NCBI RefSeq assembly: GCF_029674545.1
Contig: NZ_CP121354.1
Location: forward strand, 558,001-622,000
Source: Mesorhizobium sp. WSM4904
GTDB lineage: Bacteria > Pseudomonadota > Alphaproteobacteria > Rhizobiales > Rhizobiaceae
Direction: 5' to 3'
DNA length: 64,000 bases
The notes under the pieces were generated by a model that saw only the letters and a program-made list of their open reading frames with translations, was not told where the DNA came from and ran no database searches. Shown piece after piece: positions 15,236 to 23,938 of the stretch. Every line of letters begins with the position of its first letter. The stretch's first letter is position 1. The position numbers and the translations under genes are program-made.

Positions 15236-16342
15236 ATGACGGCAATCACGTCTCCGGCAGCGTCCGGACGCGACTACAGCCTGACCGGCCGCGACGCCAG
15301 GCTGGCGGTCGAGAACGGGCTTTCGGCGGCCGAATGGTACCATACCGAGATCCCGCGCAAGCAGATGAAGGAGCTGATGCAGCGCTCCGACCAGCCGGCG
15401 ATCCGCGACACCGTCATCTGGCTCGGCGCGCTGATCCTAAGCGGCGCCGGCGGCGCCTGGTTCTGGGGTAGCTGGTGGTGCGTGCCGTTCTTCTTCGTCT
15501 ATGGCACGCTCTACGGTTCCTCGACCGATTCCCGCTGGCACGAATGCGGCCACGGCACGGCCTTCCGCACGCAGTGGATGAACGATGCCGTCTACCAGCT
15601 CGCCTGCTTCATGATCATGCGCAATCCGGTGACCTGGCGCTGGAGCCATACGCGCCACCATACCGACACCATCATCGTCGGCCGCGACCCCGAGATCGCC
15701 GTCATGCGGCCGCCGGACCTTCTGCGCCTTGTCCTGAACTTCTTCGGCATCCTCGACGCCTGGCACGCGATGACCGACATGGTGCGCAACGCCGCCGGCG
15801 TCATCAGCGCCGCGGAAGAGACCTTCATTCCGGAACAGGAGCAGCTCAAGGCGATCCGCGCCGCCCGCATCTGGCTCGCCATCTACATCGCGACCATCGC
15901 GCTGGCGCTCTATCTGCATTCATGGCTGCCGCTGATGCTCGTCGGCCTGCCCCGCCTTTATGGCGCCTGGCACCATGTGATGACCGGGCTGCTGCAGCAT
16001 GGCGGCCTTGCCGAGAATGTCGTCGACCACCGCTTGAACAGCCGCACCGTCTACATGAACCCGATCAGCCGATTCATCTACTGGAACATGAACTACCATG
16101 TGGAGCACCACATGTTCCCGATGGTGCCCTACCATGCGCTGCCCAAGCTGCACGAGCTGATCAAGCACGATTTGCCGGCGCCGACGCCGTCGATCCTCGC
16201 CGGCTATCGCGAGATGATCCCCGCCTTCCTGCGCCAGCTGCGCAACGAAGATTATTTCATCAAGCGCGAGCTGCCGGCGACGGCAAAGCCCTATCGGGAA
16301 GAGCTGCACAACGACAATCCGGCAACGGCCGCGGCCGGGTGA
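15236..16342 (+). CDS. mocD: Desaturase-type diiron oxygenase, MocD-like
   Basis: 368 residues. Three histidine clusters of the membrane fatty-acid desaturase/alkane hydroxylase superfamily are present: HECGH at 102-106, HTRHH at 138-142 and HVEHH at 288-292. Hydrophobic stretches fit about four membrane spans. It is followed by its own Rieske ferredoxin and ferredoxin reductase, so electrons can pass NAD(P)H to reductase to ferredoxin to this oxygenase. The trio matches mocD-mocE-mocF of rhizobial rhizopine catabolism, which removes the methyl group of 3-O-methyl-scyllo-inosamine. ATG 15236 follows GGAGGA; a longer frame opens at 15143 before the promoter ends. Substrate identity is inferred. 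Confidence 0.75.
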   Translation: MTAITSPAASGRDYSLTGRDARLAVENGLSAAEWYHTEIPRKQMKELMQRSDQPAIRDTVIWLGALILSGAGGAWFWGSWWCVPFFFVYGTLYGSSTDSRWHECGHGTAFRTQWMNDAVYQLACFMIMRNPVTWRWSHTRHHTDTIIVGRDPEIAVMRPPDLLRLVLNFFGILDAWHAMTDMVRNAAGVISAAEETFIPEQEQLKAIRAARIWLAIYIATIALALYLHSWLPLMLVGLPRLYGAWHHVMTGLLQHGGLAENVVDHRLNSRTVYMNPISRFIYWNMNYHVEHHMFPMVPYHALPKLHELIKHDLPAPTPSILAGYREMIPAFLRQLRNEDYFIKRELPATAKPYREELHNDNPATAAAG

Positions 16343-16388
16343 TCGGTCCCGACGCAAGCCGGCTATCAAATCTTTGCTGGAGGACGAC

Positions 16389-16703
16389 ATGAGCGACTGG
16401 GTCGAGGCCTGCACGGCCGGAGACATCGACGAAGAAGACGTGATGCGGTTCGATCACGCCGGCCGCACCTACGCCATCTATCGCAGCCCGGACGACGAAT
16501 ATTTCGCGACCGACGGCCTGTGCTCGCATGAGAAGGTGCATCTGGCCGACGGGCTGGTGATGGACGACATCATCGAATGCCCTAAGCACAATGGCCGCTT
16601 CAACTACAAGACCGGCGATGCCCGCGGCGCACCGGTCTGCGTCAACCTAAAGACCTATCCGGTCAAGGTCGACGCCGGCAAAGTGCTCATTCAGGTCGGG
16701 TGA
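16389..16703 (+). CDS. mocE: MocE-family Rieske [2Fe-2S] ferredoxin
   Basis: 104 residues. The Rieske ligands are C45-S-H47 and C64-P-K-H67, so this is a small stand-alone Rieske ferredoxin. It is placed between the oxygenase and the reductase and would carry single electrons between them in the cytoplasm. ATG 16389 follows GGAGGAC; a frame opening at 16374 would include the ribosome site. The stop overlaps or nearly touches the next gene, which indicates translational coupling. Confidence 0.83.
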   Translation: MSDWVEACTAGDIDEEDVMRFDHAGRTYAIYRSPDDEYFATDGLCSHEKVHLADGLVMDDIIECPKHNGRFNYKTGDARGAPVCVNLKTYPVKVDAGKVLIQVG

Positions 16704-16708
16704 CGGCG

Positions 16709-17938
16709 ATGGCGGGAGGAATGGTCATCATCGGCGCCGGCGAGTGCGGCGGGCGCGCCGCGCTTACCCTGCGCGATCTCGGTTACGAAGGGCCGGTGAC
16801 CCTGGTGGGCGACGAGCCGCATCTGCCCTACGAACGGCCGCCGCTGTCGAAGGAAGCGATGACCAGCGAGGCGCCGCTGGTCAAGGCGATCGCCAGCGAC
16901 GAGCTTCTGGCCGACCGCTCGATCCGCCACATCCATTCCGTCCGGGCCGTGGCAATCGACCGCGACGCGCATGTCGTGCGCCTTTCAGACGGCTCCTCGC
17001 TTGCCTATGACAAGCTGCTGCTCGCGACCGGATCCGTGCCGCGCAAGCTGCCGATGCCGGGCCTTGGGCGGCGCTGCGTCTATCTCAGAACCTTCAACGA
17101 CGCGCTCGCCATCCGCGCCCATCTCAGCGCAGGAAACCGCGTCGCCATCATCGGCGGCGGCTTCATCGGCCTCGAGCTTGCCGCTTCGGCGCGCAAGCTC
17201 GGCGCGACCGTCACGGTGCTGGAGGCGCAGCCGCGCATCCTGATGCGCGGCGTGCCGGCCGAGATCGCCGAAATCATCCACAAGGCGCATGAGGCCGAAG
17301 GCGTGAAGGTGCTAACCGGACAAGGCATCACCGCGATCGCCGATGACGGCGCCGAGGTTCGCATCATGCTTGCCAACGAGCAGGAAGTCGTCGCCGATCT
17401 CGCCGTCATCGGCATCGGCGCCGTGCCGGTGACGGCGCTTGCCGCCGAAGCGGGGCTGGCGACCGACAACGGCATCGCGGTCGATGGAACGTTGCGCACC
17501 GAGGATCCCGATATCTTTGCCGCCGGCGACTGCTGCTCGTTCCCGCTGGCCGTCTATGGCGGGCGGCGCGTGCGGCTGGAAGCCTGGCGCAACGCGCAGG
17601 AGCAGGGCGCTCTCGCCGCCAAGAACATGCTCGGCGCCAACGAGGCTCATGCCGCCGTGCCGTGGTTCTGGTCTGATCAGTACGGACTCACCCTGCAGAT
17701 CGCCGGGCTTTCCGACGAAGGCCGATCGATCGTGCGGCGCGACCTCGACGACGGCGCCTTCATTCTCTTCCACCTTGCCGAGGACGGACGGCTGGTCGCC
17801 GCGAGCGGCATCGGCCCCGGCAACGCGGTGGCGCGCGACATCCGTCTGGCGGAGATGCTGATCGCCAGGCGAGCGACACCGGCGCCGGAGGCGCTGGGCT
17901 CGCAAGCGGTCAAGCTGAAGTCGCTGCTGGCGGCATAG
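16709..17938 (+). CDS. mocF: FAD-dependent ferredoxin reductase, MocF-like
   Basis: About 409 residues. The N-terminal FAD motif GAGECGGRAALTLRDLGYEG replaces the usual GxGxxG with GAGECG. The NAD-binding motif IIGGGFIGLELAASARKLG is at about 147-165 and the late FAD motif is DIFAAGDCCSF. This is the rubredoxin/ferredoxin reductase type used with Rieske ferredoxins in oxygenase systems. The start is uncertain: GTG 16700 overlaps the mocE stop, while ATG 16709 is 6 bases after it. Confidence 0.82.
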   Translation: MAGGMVIIGAGECGGRAALTLRDLGYEGPVTLVGDEPHLPYERPPLSKEAMTSEAPLVKAIASDELLADRSIRHIHSVRAVAIDRDAHVVRLSDGSSLAYDKLLLATGSVPRKLPMPGLGRRCVYLRTFNDALAIRAHLSAGNRVAIIGGGFIGLELAASARKLGATVTVLEAQPRILMRGVPAEIAEIIHKAHEAEGVKVLTGQGITAIADDGAEVRIMLANEQEVVADLAVIGIGAVPVTALAAEAGLATDNGIAVDGTLRTEDPDIFAAGDCCSFPLAVYGGRRVRLEAWRNAQEQGALAAKNMLGANEAHAAVPWFWSDQYGLTLQIAGLSDEGRSIVRRDLDDGAFILFHLAEDGRLVAASGIGPGNAVARDIRLAEMLIARRATPAPEALGSQAVKLKSLLAA

Positions 17939-17972
17939 TCCGGTCAAATTGCAGGGAGCGAGGATCAAGGAC

Positions 17973-18782
17973 ATGGCACGCAGCAGACCGACCGTCGCCG
18001 ACTTGCAGTCGTTGAAGGGCAGGCGGCAGCTTTCGAAGCTGCGCGTCTTTTCGCTGGAGGAGGCCGAGGCCGCGGAGCGGGCCGGCATCGACCTCATCTC
18101 GGTCCCCTATGACCTCATGTTCGATCCGCGTTTTCGCGACGCGGCGCCCACCTGCTTCGCCATTCCTGGCGACGAACGCATCAAGCTGGGTGCCACCACG
18201 AACGAGATCCTGCGCATGGCGGTCAAGCTGCGCGCCGCGAGCGCCGACGCCATGTACTGCTCGGCCAGCCTGCAGACCATCCGCCGGCTGCGCGACGAGC
18301 ACATTCCGGTCTGCGGTCACGTCGGCCTGATCCCCGCGCACGCGACCTGGACTGGCGGCTTCAAGGCGGTCGGCAAGACGGCTGAAAGCGCCGCCTTCGT
18401 CTGGAAGCAGGTTAAGGACCTCGAAGCGGCCGGCGCCTTCGCCGCGGAGATCGAGGTGGTGCCGGCGGGCGTCGCCGCCGCCATCTCGCGGCGCACCTCG
18501 CTGATCATGATCTCGATGGGCGCCGGCGCCGGCTGCGACGCGCAATATCTGTTCTCGGAAGACGTGCTCGGCAGCAATCGCGGCCACTATCCGCGCCACG
18601 CCAAACGCTACCGCGACTTCGCGGCGGAGTTCGAGCGCCTCCAGGGCGAGCGCATCGCCGCCTTCCGCGAGTACGCCGACGATATCCAGTCCGGCGCCTA
18701 TCCGGGGCCGCGCCATATCGTGGAGGCGGATCCCGAGGAAATGCGCAAATTCGAGGCCTATCTCGCCTCGGAGGGTTACTGA
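17973..18782 (+). CDS. PanB-like (ketopantoate hydroxymethyltransferase family) protein
   Basis: 269 residues. CGHVGLIPAHATWTGGFKAV aligns with the CGHLGLTPQS...GGYKVQGR block of PanB, and GAFAAEIEVVP aligns with the segment carrying the catalytic Glu. The PanB block KxEGG, which binds substrate, is absent: the corresponding region reads AMYCSASLQTIRRL. The GDSLG metal site is replaced by VPYDLMF. It is the last gene of the moc-like operon, 34 bp after the reductase. Since PanB handles one-carbon units from methylene-tetrahydrofolate and the oxygenase should release formaldehyde, a related C1 role is conceivable but is speculation. Confidence 0.7.
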   Translation: MARSRPTVADLQSLKGRRQLSKLRVFSLEEAEAAERAGIDLISVPYDLMFDPRFRDAAPTCFAIPGDERIKLGATTNEILRMAVKLRAASADAMYCSASLQTIRRLRDEHIPVCGHVGLIPAHATWTGGFKAVGKTAESAAFVWKQVKDLEAAGAFAAEIEVVPAGVAAAISRRTSLIMISMGAGAGCDAQYLFSEDVLGSNRGHYPRHAKRYRDFAAEFERLQGERIAAFREYADDIQSGAYPGPRHIVEADPEEMRKFEAYLASEGY

Positions 18783-18803
18783 GCGCCCTGGCTCAAGCCG
18801 CCG

Positions 18804-19757
18804 CTAGAACAGCACCTTCAGCTCGTCCAGCTTGTCGTTGATCAGCCAGCCATAATAGTTCTCCTCGGGCAGCTTTTCAGGCTCGCCGGCAGCGCGGCGC
18901 TTCTCGTTCTCCTCCTTCAGCGCATAGGCGCGCTGCTCGGGATTGCCGACATTGTAGAGCGTGGCGGTGAGGCCCGGATTGTGCGAGATGTCGAAGCCGG
19001 CGATGCCTTTATAGGCGTCGATCGACTTCCTGATCGTAGCGGCGACGTAAGGCAAGGTCAGATCCGGATCCATGATGGTCTTGTAGACCGAGTTGGGATC
19101 CTCGACATCGAGCTTGGGCAAGCCGGAAACCTTGTGCACGAGGTCGCTCATCTGCAGCGCCGTCAGCGGGTTGAGCTGGCCGAGGCCGAAGGTCTGGCCG
19201 GCATAGTAAGGCTGGAAGAAGGTGGCGCCGAAGCGGTCGTTGGGGAAGCTTTCACCACCGACGGTCTTGCCGCGGAAGGAATGGTTCCACACCTGCTCGC
19301 GGCATTCCCAAAGATCGTAGCTGTCATCCATGCCGGCGCATTTCTTGAATTCCGGCCGCTGGACGAAATCGGCGACATCCTCGCCGTCATAGGCAAAGGT
19401 GAGCTTGCTCGACAGATATGACATCGCCTTGACGTAATAGGTCTGCAGCCGGTCGTAGGCGTCGACATTGTAGGTGTGCTCGCCGACGATGGCGCCGACA
19501 ATGTGCATCGGATCGATGCCATAGGCGGCCGCCGCCTTCTTGATCTTGCCACGCAGCTCGGCGTCCTTCTGCAACAGCGCGTAGACCTTGCGGTACTTGG
19601 CCTGGAAGGTGGTGTTGGTGGCCTGGGTACGCCGGCTGGACGCGCCGGGGATGTCGGGCTGCACGCTGTTGCGATTGCCCGGCGGCACCATGGTCGCAGC
19701 GTTGGCCGTTGCCACCGCCAACGCCAGACCGAGGAAGAGAAGTACGCGTTTCTTCAT
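18804..19757 (-). CDS. DUF1402-family secreted protein, lytic-transglycosylase-like
   Basis: 317 residues with a signal peptide (MKKRVLLFLGLALAVATANA). The body matches my memory of the DUF1402 family of Alphaproteobacteria. AYGIDPMHIVGAIVGEHTYN followed by FGLGQLNPLTALQM recalls the lysozyme-like fold of lytic transglycosylases, with Glu of GEHT in the position of a catalytic acid and the GLGQLNP loop like the usual GLMQLxP motif. A murein-cleaving role in the periplasm is inferred. It converges on the moc-like operon with 21 bp between stops. Confidence 0.7.
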   Translation of the reverse strand: MKKRVLLFLGLALAVATANAATMVPPGNRNSVQPDIPGASSRRTQATNTTFQAKYRKVYALLQKDAELRGKIKKAAAAYGIDPMHIVGAIVGEHTYNVDAYDRLQTYYVKAMSYLSSKLTFAYDGEDVADFVQRPEFKKCAGMDDSYDLWECREQVWNHSFRGKTVGGESFPNDRFGATFFQPYYAGQTFGLGQLNPLTALQMSDLVHKVSGLPKLDVEDPNSVYKTIMDPDLTLPYVAATIRKSIDAYKGIAGFDISHNPGLTATLYNVGNPEQRAYALKEENEKRRAAGEPEKLPEENYYGWLINDKLDELKVLF

Positions 19758-19796
19758 GCGCCGCCGCCCTGGAGCGGGCCCAGCTGCCACCGGCCC

Positions 19797-19868
19797 ACTC
19801 CAACTATTTGTTTTTATGCAATTTCGGATGGAAAACCGCTGCGCACTTTTCCTGAAATTGCTTTCGGA
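19797..19868. repeat. Family C palindromic repeat, reverse-oriented partial copy
   Basis: Contains TTTTTATGCAATTTCGGATGG, AAAACCGC and CTTTTCCTGAAATTGC, the reverse of the family C word GCAATTCCAGGAAAAG. Family C copies occur at 19984, 28195 and 54818. It lies just upstream of the DUF1402 gene. Confidence 0.7.
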
Positions 19869-19935
19869 ATCGGCGGCAACCTAGGTAAAGTGGCCGGTAG
19901 AGTCGAGACGAGGCAAGCTTGCGCCGGAACGAAAG

Positions 19936-19961
19936 GTGGCCAGATGGTACCATCTGGCCAC
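19936..19961. other. Perfect 26-bp palindrome
   Basis: GTGGCCAGATGGT is followed directly by its complement ACCATCTGGCCAC with no spacer. It is in the 324-bp gap between hslU and the DUF1402 gene, between two family C repeats. On the minus strand it is followed by CTTTCGTTCC, so it could be a weak terminator after hslU. No gene is seen in this gap. Confidence 0.8.
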
Positions 19962-19983
19962 ACGTCGCCAAGCTTGGCAGTTG

Positions 19984-20085
19984 GAGCAATTCCAGGAAAA
20001 GTGTGAGCGGTTTTCCGCCCGCAATTGCGTAAAAACAAAGAGTTGGAGCGGTTCGGCGTTTCGGTGAAACGGTGAACCGCTCTAG
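19984..20085. repeat. Family C palindromic repeat, full copy abutting hslU
   Basis: GAGCAATTCCAGGAAAAGTG starts the unit, GCAATTGCGTAAAAACAAAG is in the middle and GAACCGCTCTAG ends it. The last bases (CTA at 20082-20084) are the hslU stop codon, so the element sits exactly at the gene end. The same unit is found at 28195. Confidence 0.85.
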
Positions 20086-21392
20086 AGAATGAACCGCGAC
20101 AGATCGGTGTTCCGCGACAGGTCGCCGACATGCTTCTGCACATAGTCTGCATCGATGGTGACCGCCGTGCCGTGGCGATCCGGCGCGTCGTAGGAAATCT
20201 CGTCCAGCACCCGCTCCATCACCGTCTGCAGGCGTCTGGCGCCGATGTTCTCGACATTGGCGTTGAGCTCGACGGCAATGCCGGCGAGCGAATCGATGGC
20301 GTCGTCGGTGAACGTCAACTCGACGCCTTCGGTCTTCATCAGCGCGATATACTGCTTGATGAGGCTGGCTTCCGTCTCGGTGAGGATGCGGACGAAGTCC
20401 TCCTTCTCCAGCGCACGCAATTCGACGCGGATCGGCAAGCGGCCCTGCAGCTCCGGCAAAAGGTCTGAAGGCTTGGAGACATGGAAGGCGCCCGAGGCGA
20501 TGAACAGGATATGGTCCGTCTTGATCGGCCCGTATTTGGTCGCGACGGTGGTGCCTTCAACCAGCGGCAGCAGGTCGCGCTGGACGCCTTCGCGCGAGGG
20601 GCCGCCCGAAATGTCGCTCCGGGCCGCGATCTTGTCGATCTCGTCCAGGAACACGATGCCGTCGTTCTCGGCCGATTCCAGCGCCCGGCGCACCACCTCG
20701 TCCTGGTCGAGCAGCTTGTCGGACTCGTCGTTGATCAGAAGCGCGTAGGATTCCTTCACCGTCGTCTTGCGGGTCTTGGTCCTGCGGCCGCCCATCGCCT
20801 TCGACAGCATGTCGTTGATGTTGAGCACGCCGATATTGGCGCCGGGCATGCCGGGGATCTCGAAGCCCGGCATGCCGCCCGTGCCTGTGTCGGCCACCTC
20901 GATCTCGATCTCCTTGTCGTCGAGCTCGCCATCGCGCAGCCTCTTGCGGAAGCTGTCGCGCGTGGCCGGGCTCGCGGTCTTGCCGACGAGCGCTTCGAGC
21001 ACCCGCTCTTCGGCGTTGATGTGGGCGCGCGCCTTGACGTCCTCGCGCATCTTCTCGCGCGTCAGGCCGATGGCGACCTCGACGAGATCGCGCACGATCT
21101 GCTCGACGTCGCGGCCGACATAGCCGACCTCGGTGAACTTGGTGGCCTCGACCTTGACGAAAGGCGCGCTGGCGAGCCGCGCCAGGCGGCGCGAGATTTC
21201 GGTCTTGCCGACGCCGGTCGGGCCGATCATCAGGATGTTCTTCGGCATCACCTCTTCGCGCATCTGGCCTTCCAGCTGCTGGCGGCGCCAGCGGTTGCGC
21301 AAGGCGATCGCCACGGCGCGCTTGGCGTCCTTCTGGCCGATGATGAAGCGGTCGAGTTCCGAAACGATTTCACGAGGAGAGAAGGTGCTCAT
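20082..21392 (-). CDS. hslU: ATP-dependent protease ATPase subunit HslU (ClpY)
   Basis: 436 residues, the normal HslU length. Begins [20 protein letters not shown]; Walker A is GPTGVGKTE; Walker B is [16 protein letters not shown]; the C-terminus ends DLSRFIL, close to the conserved tail that docks into HslV. It is an AAA+ hexamer that unfolds proteins and feeds them to HslV. It is the distal gene of a run hslV - GNAT - DUF2585 - hslU. ATG 21392 fits the family; the upstream extension in frame is not conserved sequence. Confidence 0.96.
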   Translation of the reverse strand: MSTFSPREIVSELDRFIIGQKDAKRAVAIALRNRWRRQQLEGQMREEVMPKNILMIGPTGVGKTEISRRLARLASAPFVKVEATKFTEVGYVGRDVEQIVRDLVEVAIGLTREKMREDVKARAHINAEERVLEALVGKTASPATRDSFRKRLRDGELDDKEIEIEVADTGTGGMPGFEIPGMPGANIGVLNINDMLSKAMGGRRTKTRKTTVKESYALLINDESDKLLDQDEVVRRALESAENDGIVFLDEIDKIAARSDISGGPSREGVQRDLLPLVEGTTVATKYGPIKTDHILFIASGAFHVSKPSDLLPELQGRLPIRVELRALEKEDFVRILTETEASLIKQYIALMKTEGVELTFTDDAIDSLAGIAVELNANVENIGARRLQTVMERVLDEISYDAPDRHGTAVTIDADYVQKHVGDLSRNTDLSRFIL

Positions 21393-21397
21393 AATAC

Positions 21398-21997
21398 TCA
21401 AATTCCACTTTGCCACTGCTTGATGGACTCGAACGGATGCAGCAGCATGATCACGTTGAGCGTCAGATTGTCCCGGATGATGTAGCCCGTGCCGAACTCG
21501 AAAATGAGCGCCAGGACCACGATCACCCATATAGGGAGCTTTCGCGCCATCACAAATCCCAGCGCCATGAACAGCGTATCGGACACCGAGTTGATGATTG
21601 AGTCGCCGTAATAGTTGAGAGAGATAGTGCCGGCGCGATAGCGGTCGATGATGAAGGGGCTGTTTTCCAGGAGTTCCCATCCGCCCTCGATGAGGACGGC
21701 GACAGCCAGCCTCAGTCCGACCGGCGAGCGCGGAAACAGCGCCCATGCCAGCGCATAGAACAGGAAGCCGTGGATGACGTGCGAGAAGGTGTACCAGTCG
21801 GCGATGTGCTGGGAATTCTCCGAACTGTTCACCACGCCGTGCCAGAGCTTGACGTAGCCGCAGGTGCAGATCGGCGGGTGGCCCATGCCGTAGAGGACGC
21901 CGGCCTGGAAGATGACCAAGGCGAGCACGAGCAGCAGCCCCATGCGCCAGCTGTCTTCATAGGCCGACAGCGTTTTGTCCTCTCCGGATGCGGTCAT
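21398..21997 (-). CDS. DUF2585 (UPF0314) membrane protein
   Basis: 199 residues with about five hydrophobic segments. [20 protein letters not shown] followed by [18 protein letters not shown] matches the UPF0314/DUF2585 family known from rhizobia. [20 protein letters not shown] is another conserved block. No function is known. It lies 5 bp before hslU and 4 bp after the GNAT gene, so it is probably co-transcribed. Confidence 0.8.
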   Translation of the reverse strand: MTASGEDKTLSAYEDSWRMGLLLVLALVIFQAGVLYGMGHPPICTCGYVKLWHGVVNSSENSQHIADWYTFSHVIHGFLFYALAWALFPRSPVGLRLAVAVLIEGGWELLENSPFIIDRYRAGTISLNYYGDSIINSVSDTLFMALGFVMARKLPIWVIVVLALIFEFGTGYIIRDNLTLNVIMLLHPFESIKQWQSGI

Positions 21998-22001
21998 CTG
22001 G

Positions 22002-22526
22002 TCAGTCCCCCTCTTGTGTGTCGGCTTCGGCCGCGTCGACGGCCATCAGCACGACGTCCCCATATTCCGAATGCCTGCGGCCGATCGGCCTGAAGCCGGC
22101 CTTCTCATAGGCGCGGATGGCGCGGCCATTGTCCGGATGCGGATCGATGACGACGCGCGGCGCGCCTTCCTCGAACAGTTCCTCGACGAACTGGCGGACA
22201 ATCGCCGAGCCATGGCCGATGCCGACCAGTTCCGCCGGGCCGATCGACAGATCGATGCCCAGCGTGCCGAATGGCTGGTCGGCATAAGGATGGTCGTCCT
22301 CGAGATGCGGATCGTAGCTCTGCAGGTAGGCGATCGGCTTGCCGTCCAGCTCGACGATCAGCGGCTCCACCGAAACCGAATCGATATGTTCGCGGATTTC
22401 GGCGATCTCAATCTCCGGATCGCCCCACCATTCGGCGAGATGCGGCTTGGCCAGCCAGCCGGCGATCATCGGCAGGTCCTTTTCGGTGACCGGACGAAAA
22501 TCGTAGCTATCTTCTCGTTCGACCAT
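22002..22526 (-). CDS. GNAT acetyltransferase resembling aminoglycoside 6-prime-N-acetyltransferases
   Basis: 174 residues from the chosen ATG. The layout [19 protein letters not shown], then [49 protein letters not shown] follows the AAC(6-prime)-Ib pattern (WLxxPHxxEWWG, YAQSY, GID, P.PSN.RAI.CYEKAGF); siderophore acetyltransferases such as IucB are also related. This is chromosomal and sits in the hslVU operon, so an ancestral non-resistance role is as likely as drug modification. The start codon lies at the edge of a REP-like repeat; a longer frame from 22565 would translate the repeat. Confidence 0.78.
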   Translation of the reverse strand: MVEREDSYDFRPVTEKDLPMIAGWLAKPHLAEWWGDPEIEIAEIREHIDSVSVEPLIVELDGKPIAYLQSYDPHLEDDHPYADQPFGTLGIDLSIGPAELVGIGHGSAIVRQFVEELFEEGAPRVVIDPHPDNGRAIRAYEKAGFRPIGRRHSEYGDVVLMAVDAAEADTQEGD

Positions 22527-22566
22527 GATCTTTTCCAAAAACCGGTTCCCACTTTTTGGGATCATG
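22524..22566. repeat. REP-like repeat, family B, between hslV and the GNAT gene
   Basis: CATGATC (22524-22530) and GATCATG (22560-22566) are perfect inverted ends around AAAACCGGTTCCCACTTTT. The left CAT is the complement of the GNAT start codon. The unit fills nearly all the gap to hslV. Confidence 0.85.
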
Positions 22567-22576
22567 GCCGGCCGCT

Positions 22577-23128
22577 TCAGGCGGCATCGAGCGTTTCGAC
22601 GACGAAGTTGCTGTTGGTGTAGACGCAGATGTCGGCGGCGATCTGCATCGCCCTGCGGGCGATCTCCTCGGCGTCCTTGTCGGTGTCCATCAGCGCGCGG
22701 GCCGCGGCCAGCGCGTAGTTGCCGCCGGAGCCGATGGCCATGACGCCATGTTCGGGCTCGAGCACGTCGCCGGTTCCGGTCAGCGCCAGCGAGACCGACT
22801 TGTCGGCAACCAGCATCATCGCCTCTAGCCGGCGCAGATAGCGGTCGGTGCGCCAGTCCTTGGCTAGCTCGACGCAGGCGCGCGTCAGCTGGTCCGGATA
22901 TTGTTCGAGCTTGGCTTCGAGACGTTCCAGCAGGGTGAAGGCGTCGGCGGTGGCGCCGGCAAAACCGGCAATGACGCTGCCGCCCTTGCCGATGCGGCGC
23001 ACCTTGCGGGCGTTGCCCTTCATGATGGTCTGGCCAAGGCTGACCTGGCCGTCGCCAGCGATCACAACCTTGTTGCCCTTGCGCACGCTGATGATGGTCG
23101 TGGCGTGCATGGTCAATTCATTCGACAT
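22577..23128 (-). CDS. hslV: ATP-dependent protease subunit HslV (ClpQ)
   Basis: 183 residues. The catalytic threonine after removal of the propeptide is T10 in [20 protein letters not shown]. Conserved blocks include [30 protein letters not shown] and [16 protein letters not shown]. HslV forms the proteolytic double ring that pairs with HslU. The propeptide of 9 residues is typical for Alphaproteobacteria. It is the first gene of its operon and divergent from hisB with 206 bp between. Confidence 0.96.
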   Translation of the reverse strand: MSNELTMHATTIISVRKGNKVVIAGDGQVSLGQTIMKGNARKVRRIGKGGSVIAGFAGATADAFTLLERLEAKLEQYPDQLTRACVELAKDWRTDRYLRRLEAMMLVADKSVSLALTGTGDVLEPEHGVMAIGSGGNYALAAARALMDTDKDAEEIARRAMQIAADICVYTNSNFVVETLDAA

Positions 23129-23334
23129 TTCCGGCTCCGATTCGCGCTATCCCTTTGAAAGGCGATTGGCGCGGTACGAGTGACTTTTGATTGCCATATG
23201 TATGCATGGGGCGAGTGATTGCAAACCGCCCTCGGCAAGGCCGATAACGCCTGGAATGGCAACTGGCAATCGCCTGATCATGCTGATAGAAGGCTCTCGT
23301 TTTCAAGCCCCGTGCTCCTCAACAGGACAGACTG

Positions 23335-23934
23335 ATGCCGCCCCGTTCCGCAGAAATCAGCCGCAAGACCAAGGAAACCGAGATTTCGGTGTCGGTCCAT
23401 GTCGACGGCAAGGGCAAATCCGACATTTCGACGGGCGTCGGCTTCTTCGACCATATGCTCGACCAGCTGTCGCGCCATTCGCTGATCGACATGACGGTCA
23501 AGGCCAAGGGCGACCTGCACATCGACGACCACCACACGGTCGAGGACACCGGCATCGCGATCGGCCAGGCGCTGAGCAAGGCGCTGGGCGAGCGGCGCGG
23601 CATCATGCGCTACGCCTCGATCGACCTGGCCATGGACGAGACGCTGACCCGAGCGGCGATCGACGTGTCCGGCCGGCCGTTACTGGTCTGGAACGTCGCT
23701 TTCTCGTCGCCCAAGATCGGCACGTTCGACACCGAGCTGGTGCGCGAGTTCTTCCAGGCGCTGGCGCAGAATGCCGGCGTCACGCTGCATGTGACCAATC
23801 ATTACGGCGCCAACAACCACCATATCGCCGAAACCTGCTTCAAGGCGGTGGCCAGGGCGCTGCGCGCGGCGCTGGAGCCCGACCCGCGCCAGCCGGACGC
23901 GGTGCCGTCCACCAAGGGATCCCTGAAAGGATAG
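23335..23934 (+). CDS. hisB: Imidazoleglycerol-phosphate dehydratase
   Basis: 199 residues, the single-function HisB type. Metal-binding histidine motifs include [21 protein letters not shown] and [12 protein letters not shown]. It removes water from imidazoleglycerol phosphate in histidine synthesis. It opens the run hisB - DUF2628 - hisH - DUF1330 - hisA - arginase-like - hisF - hisE. hisG, hisD and hisI are not in this window. I saw no His-rich leader upstream. Confidence 0.96.
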   Translation: MPPRSAEISRKTKETEISVSVHVDGKGKSDISTGVGFFDHMLDQLSRHSLIDMTVKAKGDLHIDDHHTVEDTGIAIGQALSKALGERRGIMRYASIDLAMDETLTRAAIDVSGRPLLVWNVAFSSPKIGTFDTELVREFFQALAQNAGVTLHVTNHYGANNHHIAETCFKAVARALRAALEPDPRQPDAVPSTKGSLKG

Positions 23935-23938
23935 CCCT

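Noticed and set aside
22527..22565. Upstream extension of the GNAT protein (MIPKSGNRFLEKI...)
   Set aside because: It would translate the REP-like repeat, whose sequence is shared with non-coding sites.
23129..23334. Histidine leader peptide before hisB
   Set aside because: No short frame with a run of His codons and no terminator-like hairpin with T-run on the plus strand.
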